Positions 34,586 to 44,081 of a DNA stretch of 64,000 nucleotides are shown here, one piece after another. A program made the position numbers and the translations under genes. Source of the stretch: Aquihabitans sp. G128 (GTDB lineage Bacteria > Actinomycetota > Acidimicrobiia > Acidimicrobiales > Iamiaceae); NCBI RefSeq assembly GCF_019048865.1, contig NZ_CP077604.1, forward strand, positions 3,658,001 to 3,722,000. Direction: 5' to 3'. Under the pieces are notes generated by a model that saw only the letters and a program-made list of their open reading frames with translations, was not told where the DNA came from and did not search any database. Position 1 is the stretch's first letter; each line of letters begins with the position of its first letter.

Positions 34586-36126
34586 TGCTGTTCGCTGCTG
34601 CCCCCGAGAAGCTCCAGACGCCCGGCGTCGAGTTCTCCGCCCTGCTCCCGGTCCTCATCCTGCTCGGCGGCGCCGTGCTGCTGATGGTGCTGGGCGCCCT
34701 GCTGCCCCGGAGGTCGCGCTTCCCCTGGCACGCCTGCTTCGCCATGGCCACCGCCGGCGCGCCGATCATCTCCGCCATCCCGCTGTGGTTCCGCACCCGC
34801 GACGACGGCCCGCTGCGCGTCGTGGCCGACGCCGTCCGGGTCGACGGGCTGACCGTCTTCCTCGGCATCGTCATCGCCAGCGGCGTGATCCTCACCTGCC
34901 TGCTGGCCGACGGCTACCTCCGCCGCGAGCGCCTCGAGGGCCCCGAGGCCTACGTCCTGTTGCTGCTCTCGGCCGCCGGCGGCGTGATCATGGCCGGCGC
35001 CAACGACCTCATGGTCATCTTCCTCGGCCTCGAGATCCTGTCGATCGCCGTCTACGTGCTGGCCGGCATCCACGTCCGTCGGGCCCGCTCCGGCGAGGCG
35101 GCGCTCAAGTACTTCGTGCTCGGCGCCTTCTCCTCGGCATTCCTGCTCTACGGCATCGCCCTGGTCTACGGCGCCACCGGCACAACCAACCTCACCGGCA
35201 TCCGCTCGTACCTCGCCACCAACATCCTCACCAACGACATCACCCTGCTGGCCGGCTTCGCCCTGCTGCTGGTGGGCCTCGGCTTCAAGGTGGCCGCCGC
35301 CCCCTTCCACGCCTGGACCCCCGACGTCTACGACGGGTCGCCCAGCCCGGTGGTGGCCTACATGGCCTCCGGCGTGAAGACGGCCGGCTTCGCCGCCATC
35401 CTGCGGGTGTTCGTCTACGGCTTCAGCAGCTACCAGACCGACTGGAAGCCCATCGTCTACGTGGTCGCGGTCATCACGCTCCTGGTGGGCTCGGTGCTCG
35501 CCGTCAGCCAGACCAACGTGAAGCGCATGCTGGCGTACTCGTCCATCAGCCACGCCGGCTTCATCCTCGTGGGCGTGCAGGCCGCCACCGAGCGCGGCAC
35601 CCGCGCCGTGCTCTTCTACCTGGCCACCTACACCTTCACCGTCGCCGGCAGCTTCGGCGTCGCCACCATCGTCGGTCGCACCGGCGACAACGCCCACGCC
35701 CTCAGCGACTACAAGGGCCTGGCCAAGCGCGCCCCGCTGCTGGCCTTCGCCTTCCTGGTGTTCCTCCTGGCCCAGGCCGGCGTGCCGTTCACCTCCGGCT
35801 TCCTCGCCAAGTTCTACGTCCTGGGCGCGGCGGTCGACTCCCGCTCGTTCTGGCTGGCCCTGGTGGCCATGCTGTCGTCGGTCATCTCGGCCTTCGTCTA
35901 CCTGCGGGTCGTCCTGACCATGTACGGCGAGGACGCCGAGGACGGCGCGCCCACCTTCACCGTCCCGGCCGGCGCCCGCATCGCCCTGGTGGCCTCGGTG
36001 GTCGCCACCATCGGCCTCGGGATCATCCCCGGCCCGCTCTGGGACGCCACCAAGACCGCGGTGCGCGGCGACGGCGTGGTGGCCACCACGGTCGACACGC
36101 CGACGCAGGCCTCCTCGGGCGGCTGA
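34585..36126 (+). CDS. nuoN: NADH-quinone oxidoreductase subunit N, set 1
   Basis: NuoN (ND2) is the proximal antiporter-like pump. The 513-residue product shows FLGLEILSIAVYVLAGI (key Glu), KYFVLGAFSSAFLLYGIAL, GLGFKVAAAPFHAWTPDVYDGSPSPVVAYMASGVKTAGFAAIL and VKRMLAYSSISHAGFILVG. It is the last gene of set 1; the next gene starts 30 bp later and may be on the same transcript. Confidence 0.96.
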   Translation: MLFAAAPEKLQTPGVEFSALLPVLILLGGAVLLMVLGALLPRRSRFPWHACFAMATAGAPIISAIPLWFRTRDDGPLRVVADAVRVDGLTVFLGIVIASGVILTCLLADGYLRRERLEGPEAYVLLLLSAAGGVIMAGANDLMVIFLGLEILSIAVYVLAGIHVRRARSGEAALKYFVLGAFSSAFLLYGIALVYGATGTTNLTGIRSYLATNILTNDITLLAGFALLLVGLGFKVAAAPFHAWTPDVYDGSPSPVVAYMASGVKTAGFAAILRVFVYGFSSYQTDWKPIVYVVAVITLLVGSVLAVSQTNVKRMLAYSSISHAGFILVGVQAATERGTRAVLFYLATYTFTVAGSFGVATIVGRTGDNAHALSDYKGLAKRAPLLAFAFLVFLLAQAGVPFTSGFLAKFYVLGAAVDSRSFWLALVAMLSSVISAFVYLRVVLTMYGEDAEDGAPTFTVPAGARIALVASVVATIGLGIIPGPLWDATKTAVRGDGVVATTVDTPTQASSGG

Positions 36127-36156
36127 CCCTGCGCCGGCCGCTCGCAGGGCTCGGCC

Positions 36157-38360
36157 GTGGCTGACCCCGCGGGCACCGACCGCTCGTTCACCCGCCTGGC
36201 GGTGGCGATCGGGGTCCTGTCGACCCTGGCCTTCGCCTGGTTCCTGACCCTGGGTCGCGGCGACGTGGTCCAGTACCGCGCCTTCGGCGAGGTGTTCGAC
36301 CTCCAGGCCCGCGCCTTCCTGCACGGTCGGCTGTCGCTGCCCGACGGCAGCCTCGGGTTCGAGGGGTTCGTCGTGCACGGCAAGACCTACGCGTACTTCG
36401 GGATCTTCCCGTCGCTCCTGCGGATGCCGCTGTTCCTGGTGACCGACCACTTCGACGGTCGGCTCTCGGCGGTCTCGATGCTGGTGGCCTACGTCATCGC
36501 TCTCTGGGCGGCCACCCAGGTGGTGCGGCGCACCCACGCCCTGCTGCGGCCGGGCCAGCCCTGGACCCGGCCCGGCCTGGTGGCGGCCGCCGCGCTGCTC
36601 GCCGTCATCGGCATGGGCTCGAACCTGCTGTTCCTGGCCAGCGGCGCCTGGGTGTACCACGAGGCCTCGCTGTGGGGTGCCGCCGGCGTGCTGGCGTCGT
36701 TCGCGGCCTGCCTGCGGTTCCTCGACGAGGGACGCCTGCGCTCGGTGGTGGCGGCCGGCCTCTGGGCGGCGGTGGCCTGGACCTCGCGCGGCTCGGTGGG
36801 CCTGGCGCCCTCGGCGGTGCTCGGCCTGCTCGCCCTCGCCCGCCTCACCGGCCACCCGTGGCTGGCGGTGCTGGCGCCTCCGCCGGAGCGGCAGCCGGCG
36901 CCGGTCGCGCCGGTCGCAACCCCGGACGAGGACGAGCTCTTCGTGCCCGACGAGGCGCCGGTGGCGGGGACCGCCACGGCGTCCGTCGCGTCCGCCCGCC
37001 CGGCCACGTGGTCCCGGGACCTGCGCCTGGGCGCGGCGCTGCTGGTGGCCGCGGTGGCCGGTGCCCTGGTGTTCGCGGCGGTCAACACCGCCAAGTTCGG
37101 CGGCCCCACCACGCTGCCCATGGACGAGCAGGTGGCCTCGGCCCACCCGTGGCCGGAGCGGAAGCGAGCCCTCGAGGTCTACGACGGTTCGCTGTTCTCC
37201 GCCCGGCTGATCCCGTCGGTCGTCTACCAGAGCCTCCGCCCGGACCTCCTGGCCCCGACGGGGGTGTGGCCCTTCGTCCGCTTCACGGCCAAGCGCCCGC
37301 CGACGCCGTCGGGCCTGGTGTTCGACACCGTCGAGCCCTCGGCCGGGCTCACCGTCACCTCCCCGTTGCTCCTGGTGCTCGGCGTGGTGGGCGTCGGCGC
37401 CGCCCTGCGGCGGCGGCGGACCTTCGCCGGTGACCCGGGCCTCGACGAGGGGGTGCGGGCGGGCGTGCTCCGGCCGTTCCTGCTCGGCGGCCTCGCGGCG
37501 GCCTACGCCCCCCCCTCACCATCGCCTTCATCGCCCAGCGCTACCTCACCGATGCGCTGCCGCTCCTGGTGGTCGGTGCCGCCGGCGGCCTGGCCGCGCT
37601 CGACGGCTGGGCGGCGCGCCGACCCGCACCGGCGGCTCGACGCCTGCCGCAGGCGGCGGTGGCCGGCGTGGTGGTCCTGGCCGTCGCCGGGCTGGCCACC
37701 ACCGCGGCGGTCACCTGGAGCTTCCAGCGGTTCGTGATCCCGCCGGACCCGGCGGCGCGCGCCGCGGGCCTGCGCACGCAGGTGGCGGTGGCCGACGTCC
37801 TGGGCTCGCCGCCCGCGTTCCGGCGCTTCGACCGGGCCCTGCCCGCGAAGGCGCCCGGCACCGGCCTCACCGTCCTGGGCGACTGCGACGGGCTCTACGA
37901 GGGCCAGACCGACGGCAGCTGGGCCCCGCTCGAGGTCTCGGCGGCGGCCGGCCACCACCGCCTGCGCGTCCGCCTCGACGGCGCCGCCCGGAGCGACGAG
38001 CTCCTCGCGGTCCTGTCCGTGGGCGACGAGGCCGACCACCTGGTGGTGGCGGTCTCCGGGCCCGCCCGGTCGGCCCGGTTCACCATCGTGCGCAACGGCG
38101 TGGCCGGTCCCGCCGGCTCGACGGTCGACCTGTCGGGCTCCGGGCAGGTCGTCGACGTCTCGGTCGACCCGGCCTTCGCCTGGGTGCGGCTGACGGTCGA
38201 CGGCCGCGAGGCCCGGTTCGAGCCGGGCGGCCCGCCGAAGGACCGCACGGCCACCGTCGGTCGCGACCCGTTCGGCGACGTCGCCCCGCTGCCGGCGACG
38301 CCCCGGGTGGAGCCGACCCCCACGCCCACCTGCGACGACCTCGTCGCCGCCCACCGCTGA
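36157..38360 (+). CDS. multi-spanning membrane protein, GT-C-like, broken at a C8 tract
   Basis: Joined across a frameshift at 37508-37515, this gives about 734 residues: an N-terminal half with about eight hydrophobic segments (for example GVLSTLAFAWFLTLG, AYVIALWAATQVV, LVAAAALLAVIGMGSNLLF), a loop of about 60 residues rich in Pro and Glu, more helices, and a soluble C-terminal domain of beta-type sequence (LGDCDGLYEGQTDGSWAPLE, RFTIVRNGVAGPAGSTVDLS). The layout resembles GT-C glycosyltransferases or related cell-envelope proteins, though I see no DxD-like catalytic motif clearly. A tract of eight C breaks the frame; nine (or six) C restores it, as PPLTIAFIAQRYLTDALPLL. The downstream gene is a second membrane protein of similar style. 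Confidence 0.65.
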
Positions 38361-38398
38361 CGGCCGGGGCCGCCTGCGGTGGCGGGCGGGGCGGCAGG

Positions 38399-38404
38399 TA
38401 GCGT
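38399..38404 (+). promoter_or_regulatory. -10 element (TAGCGT) for a leaderless membrane-protein gene
   Basis: TAGCGT matches TANNNT and is followed after exactly 6 nt by GTG 38411, as at hemB. It suggests a separate leaderless promoter inside the glycan island. Confidence 0.5.
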
Positions 38405-38410
38405 TCCGGC

Positions 38411-40165
38411 GTGGCGCAGATCGGGGCGCCGGCTGGGAGCGCAGCCGGAGAGGGGCAGTCGGCGGGCGCCTCCGTCGTCGACGACGACCTGTGGGTGGCC
38501 GACAGCGAGGTGGCACCCGCCGACCTGTCGACGAGCGCTGACCACGATCGCACGGCCCTCGACCCGCCCGGGCCGGTGCCCGGGGCCAGCGGCGGGGTGC
38601 CGACCCGACCCGGAGGCGCTCGCGGCCAGGCCCGAGCGCGACGCCAGCACCCGTGGTCGATCCGCCAGCGCCTCGGCGGCGCCACGGTCGCCGCCGCCGG
38701 CGTGGCCGTGGTGGTGGCGACCATGGTCCACGCCCGGGTGGCGCTCTACCGCGAGGACTTCGGCATCAGCTGGCAGCTGCTCGAGCAGCACGCCCTCGAG
38801 AAGGACCCGCTGGGCAGCGTCTGGTACCTCCACATCCAGCCGCCGCTGCACAACCTGGTCATCGGCTCGGTGCTGCGCTGGTCGCCGTTCCCCGCCATGG
38901 GCACGATCCTGGTGCTCTACGTGGCCTCGTTGCTGGCCATCGCCCTGCTGCTCACGGACCTGCTGTCGCGCTGGCGGGTGCACCCGGTGCTCGCCGGGCT
39001 GTTCACCGCCATCGCCCTGTGCAACCCCAACCTGCTCAGCACCATCGTGGTGGCGTCCTACGAGGTGCCCGTGACGCTGCTGCTGGTGGCGTCGGTCTGG
39101 TGGTTCCAGCGCCAGCTCCAGGACCCGGGGCTGGCGTCGCTGCTCGGCCTCTCGGTCAGCCTGACCGCCCTGGCCATGACCCGCAGCCTGTTCCACCCGG
39201 CGTTCGTGGTGGCGGTGGTGGTGCTCGCCGCGGTGGCCCGGCGCATCCCGTGGCGGCAGGTGGCGCTGGCCAGCGCCATCCCGATCCTGGTGATCGGCGG
39301 CTGGATGCTCAAGAACGACATCCTCTTCGGCACGCCCACCATGTCGAGCTGGCTGGGCTTCAACCTCCAGCGCGGCGTCGTCGCCCCCATGGCGCGCGAC
39401 GACGTCCAGGCCGCGGTCGACGACGGCACCGTGAGCTCCCTGGCCCTCGAGCACCCGTGGGGCCTGCTCTCGCAGTACGAGGAGTGGACCGACGGCTGCA
39501 CGCCGGTGCACCGCAACCCGGTGGTGAGCGTGGCCGACCGCCCGGACTTCGTGCCGGTGGTCGCCAACTTCAACGACGAGTGCTACCTCCCGGTCTACGC
39601 GCAGAGCCAGAAGGACGCCGTGGCCCTCGTGAAGCGCTACCCGGGCCGCTACCTGCGCACGCGGGTCACCGTCGTCGGCACGTCGTTCGCCATGTCGGCC
39701 ATCGGCGTCGGCAAGAACGACTTCGCCCCGTCGGAGCGACCCTCGGTGCGGCGCACGTGGATGGACGACGTGGGTGACGTGGTGCTCGTCTCCCGGCACT
39801 GGACGGTGCGCCAGGGCGACTGGAACCTCCCCCTGCTCCACGGGGTCGACCTGCCGGTGCGCTCGTCGTTGCTGCTCGCCGCCCTCTTCCTGGGCCTGCT
39901 GGTCCGCGGTGGCCTCGCCGGGGTCCGCCTCGCCCGCTCCGGGTGGCGCGACCGGGTGGAGAGCTGGGACACCGACGAGCTGGTGTGGGCGTTCGTCGCG
40001 GTCAGCGCGGTGCTCGTCGTGCTGGTGGGGGACCTGCTCGAGTTCGGCGAGAACGGGCGCTTCCGCTCGATGCTCGACCCGTTCCTGGTGGCGCTGCCGC
40101 TGGCCGCCCTCGCGCGGATCGTGAGCGGTCGCCTCGCGGCGCGCCGCCCTCAGCCCACCCGGTAG
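38411..40165 (+). CDS. multi-spanning membrane protein resembling GT39/GT-C glycosyltransferases
   Basis: A 584-residue protein: a soluble N-terminal 85 residues, then about ten transmembrane helices. After the first helix comes YREDFGISWQLLEQHALEKD and YLHIQPPLHNLVIG, a loop containing Asp/Glu and HxxPPLH like the first extracytoplasmic loop of dolichyl-phosphate-mannose-type transferases (PMT/ArnT families), where the acidic residue is catalytic. The large loop after residue 300 (QYEEWTDGCTPVHRNPVVS) is soluble. A lipid-linked-sugar glycosyltransferase acting outside the membrane is likely; donor and acceptor are unknown. Its stop overlaps the convergent sulfatase-like gene by 16 bp. Confidence 0.7.
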   Translation: MAQIGAPAGSAAGEGQSAGASVVDDDLWVADSEVAPADLSTSADHDRTALDPPGPVPGASGGVPTRPGGARGQARARRQHPWSIRQRLGGATVAAAGVAVVVATMVHARVALYREDFGISWQLLEQHALEKDPLGSVWYLHIQPPLHNLVIGSVLRWSPFPAMGTILVLYVASLLAIALLLTDLLSRWRVHPVLAGLFTAIALCNPNLLSTIVVASYEVPVTLLLVASVWWFQRQLQDPGLASLLGLSVSLTALAMTRSLFHPAFVVAVVVLAAVARRIPWRQVALASAIPILVIGGWMLKNDILFGTPTMSSWLGFNLQRGVVAPMARDDVQAAVDDGTVSSLALEHPWGLLSQYEEWTDGCTPVHRNPVVSVADRPDFVPVVANFNDECYLPVYAQSQKDAVALVKRYPGRYLRTRVTVVGTSFAMSAIGVGKNDFAPSERPSVRRTWMDDVGDVVLVSRHWTVRQGDWNLPLLHGVDLPVRSSLLLAALFLGLLVRGGLAGVRLARSGWRDRVESWDTDELVWAFVAVSAVLVVLVGDLLEFGENGRFRSMLDPFLVALPLAALARIVSGRLAARRPQPTR

Positions 40166-42258
40166 AAGGTGACGGCGTTCTTGCCCTTGGTGAAGGCCCG
40201 GTCGGGGACGATGGCCGCCACCGACACGTGGTCGCCGTCGGTGTAGGCGTCGACGGTGGACCAGATCGTGCCGTTGACGGCGACGGCCACGGGGCTGCCG
40301 GCGGGCACCTTGTCGACGATCGCCCGCACCAGCGCCGGCACCGAGCCCGAGGCCGGGTCGACGTCGCTGGCGTCGGAGGTGGCGTCGAGCAGGCCGTCGA
40401 TGGGGGTGAGGGTGGCGTCGTGGTCGGCGTCGACCTCGGTCCCGAAGAGCTCGGGGTGCTCGCCGATGCGGTAGAGCCGGTCCTTGCCGCTCTGGGGCAC
40501 GAACGTGTCCACGCCGCGCGCCACCATCAGCTTCCAGCCGGCGTCCTCGTCGAGCGTGTAGGCCTTGCCGGCGAGCACGCCCTTGCTGTCGACGTCGGCC
40601 AGGTGCATGGCCTTCTTCCGGGTGGTCCGAGGCGCCTGCTCGAGCGCCGAGCGGCCGTCGACGTGCCAGGGGATCTTCACGTCCAAGGCGTCGGCCATGG
40701 TGGGCAGCACATCGATGGTCTCGACGTTGTCGTCGTTCACCACGCCCTCGGTCTGGCCCGGCTCCTTGAGGAAGAACGGCACCCACATGACGTCGGCGGC
40801 CACGGAGTCGTCGATCGGCTTGTCGACGTCGAGGCCGCGGATGCCCTGGCCCGACTGGAACGAGATGCCGTGGTCGGCCACCACGGTGAAGAGGGCGTCG
40901 TCGTAGAGGCCCGTGGCCTTCATGGCGTCCATCACCTGGCCGAGCACGGAGTCGGCGTAGGTGAGCTGGAGCAGGTGGCGCTGGCGGCCCAGCTGCACCA
41001 GCCCCGGCTGGTCCTTCCAGGTGTCCCCGTCCCGCCCGAGGTCGGGGTCCGGTCCGGCGTACTGCGTGCCGTCGGGCAGGTAGCGGAACGGGATGTGGGG
41101 GAGCAGCACGTGGAGGAAGTGCAACGTGTTGGAGTCGTCGGTCAGCCCGTCGATGAACGACTGCGCCCGCCCGTTGGCGGTGGCGGCGGTGCCCGTGGCG
41201 GGCTTGCTCTCCGCTGCGGTGGCGCCCTGGTCGACCAGTCCGGCCACCGGATCCTCGTCGCTCGGGTCGGGCGTGATGCGCTGGGCCAGCACCTTGCGAG
41301 CGTCGCGGAGGATGCCGTCGAGGCCGCCCTCGTGGGGCACCTGGAGCTCGCACAGGCTGGTGGGGCAGAGGCGGGTGACCGACTCGGTGACCTTCAGCTG
41401 CATGGACCCGCCGAGCAGCGTGAAGAGGTTCTTCGGGTGCGACTGGGCGGTCGGGGTGGTGTAGTCCCGCGGCTCGCGGCCGGTGGCGATCGAGGGGACC
41501 GCGTCCCAGGTGAAGTTGCTGACCGAGGTGGTGTTGCGGAACCAGTGCGACTGGCCCGCCAGCTCGGCGAAGTGGGGGAACAGGGCGGCGTCGATCTTGC
41601 CGTCCTGGTCCATGAGCGAGTTCAGCGGCAGCTCGTCGAACACGATCATGACGACCGGGGCGGGCTTGCCCACCTGCACGTCGCCGGCGGCGTTCGGGTC
41701 GGTGAGCAGCTGCGAGGTCTGCGACACCAGCAGGAAGAGGGCGCAGAACACCGGCGGCGCCAGCGAGGCGAAGCTCAGCCAGATGCGCATGCCGGTGGTC
41801 TTCACGTAGAGCCAGCCGGCGAAGGCGCCGACCGCGACGGCCAGGGCGGCGAGCAGGAGGCCGTCGCCCACCAGGCCGCGCAGCGCCGACATGGCGAACG
41901 CCGCCACCAGCAGGCCGAGGAAGCCCACGTGCACGACGCGCCGGGCGGACGTGGACACGAGCCCCACGGCGACCTCCGCCACCCAGAGCACGAGGGTGGG
42001 CACCACGAGGACGATCGCCGCGAAGGCGAGGATGTCGTCGCGCACCGCGCCCCGGAAGATGAACTGGTCCGGGGCCTTGCCGAAGACGTCGTAGAGCGGT
42101 TGGGCGATGGCGAAGCCGGTGAGGGCGAACAGCTCGGCCAGGGCCCGCGCCTCGCGCCGCACCGGGGCGGGCACGCGGGCCACGAGGCCCTTCGGCCCCG
42201 CGGCGTCGGTGCCGGCGGGGCGGGCCGTCGCCGGCGTGGGGGCGGCGGCGTCGCTCAT
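40150..42258 (-). CDS. membrane sulfatase-like/alkaline-phosphatase-superfamily enzyme
   Basis: A 702-residue protein with five predicted helices in the first 200 residues and a large extracytoplasmic catalytic domain of the sulfatase/phosphatase superfamily. Metal-binding motifs are MIVFDELPLNSLMD near the start of the domain and VVADHGISFQ later, with the nucleophile region SVSNFTWDAVPSIATGREPR. The helices-plus-sulfatase layout is shared by lipoteichoic-acid-synthase-type and phosphoethanolamine-transferase-type enzymes that decorate surface polymers. Which group it transfers or removes cannot be told. It heads a minus-strand cluster with two downstream-located partners at 42290 and 43674. 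Confidence 0.82.
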   Translation of the reverse strand: MSDAAAPTPATARPAGTDAAGPKGLVARVPAPVRREARALAELFALTGFAIAQPLYDVFGKAPDQFIFRGAVRDDILAFAAIVLVVPTLVLWVAEVAVGLVSTSARRVVHVGFLGLLVAAFAMSALRGLVGDGLLLAALAVAVGAFAGWLYVKTTGMRIWLSFASLAPPVFCALFLLVSQTSQLLTDPNAAGDVQVGKPAPVVMIVFDELPLNSLMDQDGKIDAALFPHFAELAGQSHWFRNTTSVSNFTWDAVPSIATGREPRDYTTPTAQSHPKNLFTLLGGSMQLKVTESVTRLCPTSLCELQVPHEGGLDGILRDARKVLAQRITPDPSDEDPVAGLVDQGATAAESKPATGTAATANGRAQSFIDGLTDDSNTLHFLHVLLPHIPFRYLPDGTQYAGPDPDLGRDGDTWKDQPGLVQLGRQRHLLQLTYADSVLGQVMDAMKATGLYDDALFTVVADHGISFQSGQGIRGLDVDKPIDDSVAADVMWVPFFLKEPGQTEGVVNDDNVETIDVLPTMADALDVKIPWHVDGRSALEQAPRTTRKKAMHLADVDSKGVLAGKAYTLDEDAGWKLMVARGVDTFVPQSGKDRLYRIGEHPELFGTEVDADHDATLTPIDGLLDATSDASDVDPASGSVPALVRAIVDKVPAGSPVAVAVNGTIWSTVDAYTDGDHVSVAAIVPDRAFTKGKNAVTFYRVG

Positions 42259-42289
42259 GCGGCGGCGTTCACCACGAGGCCGTCACGGG

Positions 42290-43687
42290 TCACGACGCGT
42301 CGGACCGCAGCGAGCAGCGGTACAGCGTGCGGGTGCCGAGCACCTGGCGCTCGTCGACGGTGAAGCGGCGGTCCAGGGCCTGCTCCCAGCGCTCGCGGTC
42401 GTAGTGGTCGAACAGGCCGGGCCGCTTGCGGCTGAGGAGGCGCTGCACCATGGGGTCGTCGGGGTGGGGCAGCTCGACCACGAGGCTGGCGCCGAAGTCG
42501 GCGAGCAGGTCGACGATCTCGGTGAACGGCACGGTGTTGGTGATGGCGAGGTGGTGCACCACCGCCAGGCACAGCACCAGGTCGGGCCGGCACCGCTCGA
42601 CGAACGGGCGGCGCTCGCGCGAGCGCCAGCCGGCGCCGGGGGAGGGGTTGACGAGGTCGAGGACCAGCGGCAGCACGCGGGTCTCCCCGGTCTCGCGGAG
42701 GTGGCGATACAGCCGGTCGACCACCAGGTGGTCGAAGTCGGCGGCCACCACCCGAGAGGCGCCCGACTCGAGGGACAGCAGCGAGAACAGGCCGTCGTTG
42801 GCGCCCAGGTCGACCACGAGGTCGGCGCCGGTGGCCCGGACGGCCTCGGCCACGAAGGCCTGCTTCGCCGGCAGGTCGTCGCCGACGTAGTGCGACCGGT
42901 CGGAGTAGTCGGACCACACCGAGCGCTGGGCCTTCCAGCGCAGCGCCCGCACCGTCTTCTCCAGGTTGGCCAGCTGGGCCAGCAGGAGCTTCGGGCTGAA
43001 GCCGGCGCGCCGGCCCTCGGCGCTGCCCGAGGCCTCGGCCGCGGCGTGCTTGCGCTCGGCGCGCGCCTGCAGGGTGAGGTGGGCGAGGAGGCCGTTGCGG
43101 ACCCGCTTGTGGGCCGGGACGATGGCGGCGGCGTCGGCCACGCCGATGCCGCCGACCGCGCCGCGGAGCCAGGCGTGGAAGCCCACCCCGCCCACGGCCT
43201 GCACCACGAGCGGGTTCAGGAACAGCTCGCAGAACTGGCGGTAGCCCGGCCACGCCTCGGAGCGGAGCGGCTTCTCGAAGGACCCGATGTCGATGAACAC
43301 GGGCCGCGACCCGTCGAACATGACGTTGTAGGACGTGGCGTCCTTGGTGGAGAACCCGGCCTCCACGGCGCGGCGGGTGACCTCGAGCTGGAGCAGCGCC
43401 GCGTCCCGCAGCATCTCGAAGGTCCACTCGTAGGGATAGGTCACCACCGGCAGGCGATCGTGGCGGAGCACGCCGGCCCACCGCTCGTGGAGCTCGTGGG
43501 ACCCGGGGGCCAGCTTCTCGGTGCCGACGATCAGGCCGTCGGCGGCCAGCGCGGCGTAGAACGGCGAGGCCTCGACGGCCTCGAACTCGGCCAGCCCGGC
43601 GGCGGTCAGGCCCCGGAGGATCTCGCCGTTCGAGCTGAAGACCTGGGAGAGCGGGTCCCGGAAGGACCCGGGGTCAGCTTCGGTCAC
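42290..43687 (-). CDS. fusion of a kinase-like N-terminal half and a SAM methyltransferase
   Basis: A 465-residue cytoplasmic protein. The C-terminal half is a class I methyltransferase: VVDLGANDGLFSLLSLESG (SAM loop, about 275-293), AADFDHLVVDRL, and PDLVLCLAVVHHLAITN. The N-terminal half carries DATSYNVMFDGSRPVFIDIG (116-135), where D116, N121 and D133-x-G resemble the catalytic-loop Asp/Asn and DFG-type metal Asp of protein/sugar kinase folds. The kinase reading is an inference from this one segment. Such pairs occur in capsule and surface-polymer chain-terminating enzymes, which phosphorylate and methylate the glycan end; that role would suit the neighbourhood. Its start overlaps the small gene upstream by 14 bp. 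Confidence 0.72.
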   Translation of the reverse strand: MTEADPGSFRDPLSQVFSSNGEILRGLTAAGLAEFEAVEASPFYAALAADGLIVGTEKLAPGSHELHERWAGVLRHDRLPVVTYPYEWTFEMLRDAALLQLEVTRRAVEAGFSTKDATSYNVMFDGSRPVFIDIGSFEKPLRSEAWPGYRQFCELFLNPLVVQAVGGVGFHAWLRGAVGGIGVADAAAIVPAHKRVRNGLLAHLTLQARAERKHAAAEASGSAEGRRAGFSPKLLLAQLANLEKTVRALRWKAQRSVWSDYSDRSHYVGDDLPAKQAFVAEAVRATGADLVVDLGANDGLFSLLSLESGASRVVAADFDHLVVDRLYRHLRETGETRVLPLVLDLVNPSPGAGWRSRERRPFVERCRPDLVLCLAVVHHLAITNTVPFTEIVDLLADFGASLVVELPHPDDPMVQRLLSRKRPGLFDHYDRERWEQALDRRFTVDERQVLGTRTLYRCSLRSDAS

Positions 43688-43946
43688 CGATGGTGGGCTG
43701 GTCGTCCTTCGCCTGGCCGAGCTGCTGGGCGGCGGCCTCCGGGTCGACGGCCTGGCCGGTCTCCGGGTCGATCTCGACCCCGAGCAGCTCGCCCTCGGCG
43801 ATCTCGGCCTTGAGGCGCCGCTTCTTGGAGAAGAGGCCCAGGAACTTGTTGCCGTACATCCGCAGCATCATCGCCACGCCCGCCACACCGCCGGCGAGGG
43901 CAGCTCCGACCAGGCTCAGCGTTCCGGCATCGAGGTAAGCGAACAC
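43674..43946 (-). CDS. small membrane protein with YLDAGT motif
   Basis: A 90-residue protein: FAYLDAGTLSLVGAALAGG at the N-terminus runs into a single transmembrane helix, followed by a basic juxtamembrane segment (GLFSKKRRLKAEIAEGE) and an acidic tail. It resembles small YLDPGTGS-type proteins that I recall beside sulfatase-like and methyltransferase genes in surface-polymer clusters. GTG 43946 is chosen because it gives the family start; GTG 43961 would add five residues. The stop overlaps the kinase-methyltransferase start by 14 bp, so the genes form a coupled set. Confidence 0.68.
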   Translation of the reverse strand: MFAYLDAGTLSLVGAALAGGVAGVAMMLRMYGNKFLGLFSKKRRLKAEIAEGELLGVEIDPETGQAVDPEAAAQQLGQAKDDQPTIGDRS

Positions 43947-44081
43947 GCCGAAATGGTACACGGCGCCCCTTCCCGGTCGGCATCGGCCCGCCGCTCCTCG
44001 ACCCCGCGCGCGGTCCGGCGGCTGCCATACTTCGGAGAGCGCAGACGGTCTCCCCACCTCGTCTCCCTGCCCGGTAGGCCC

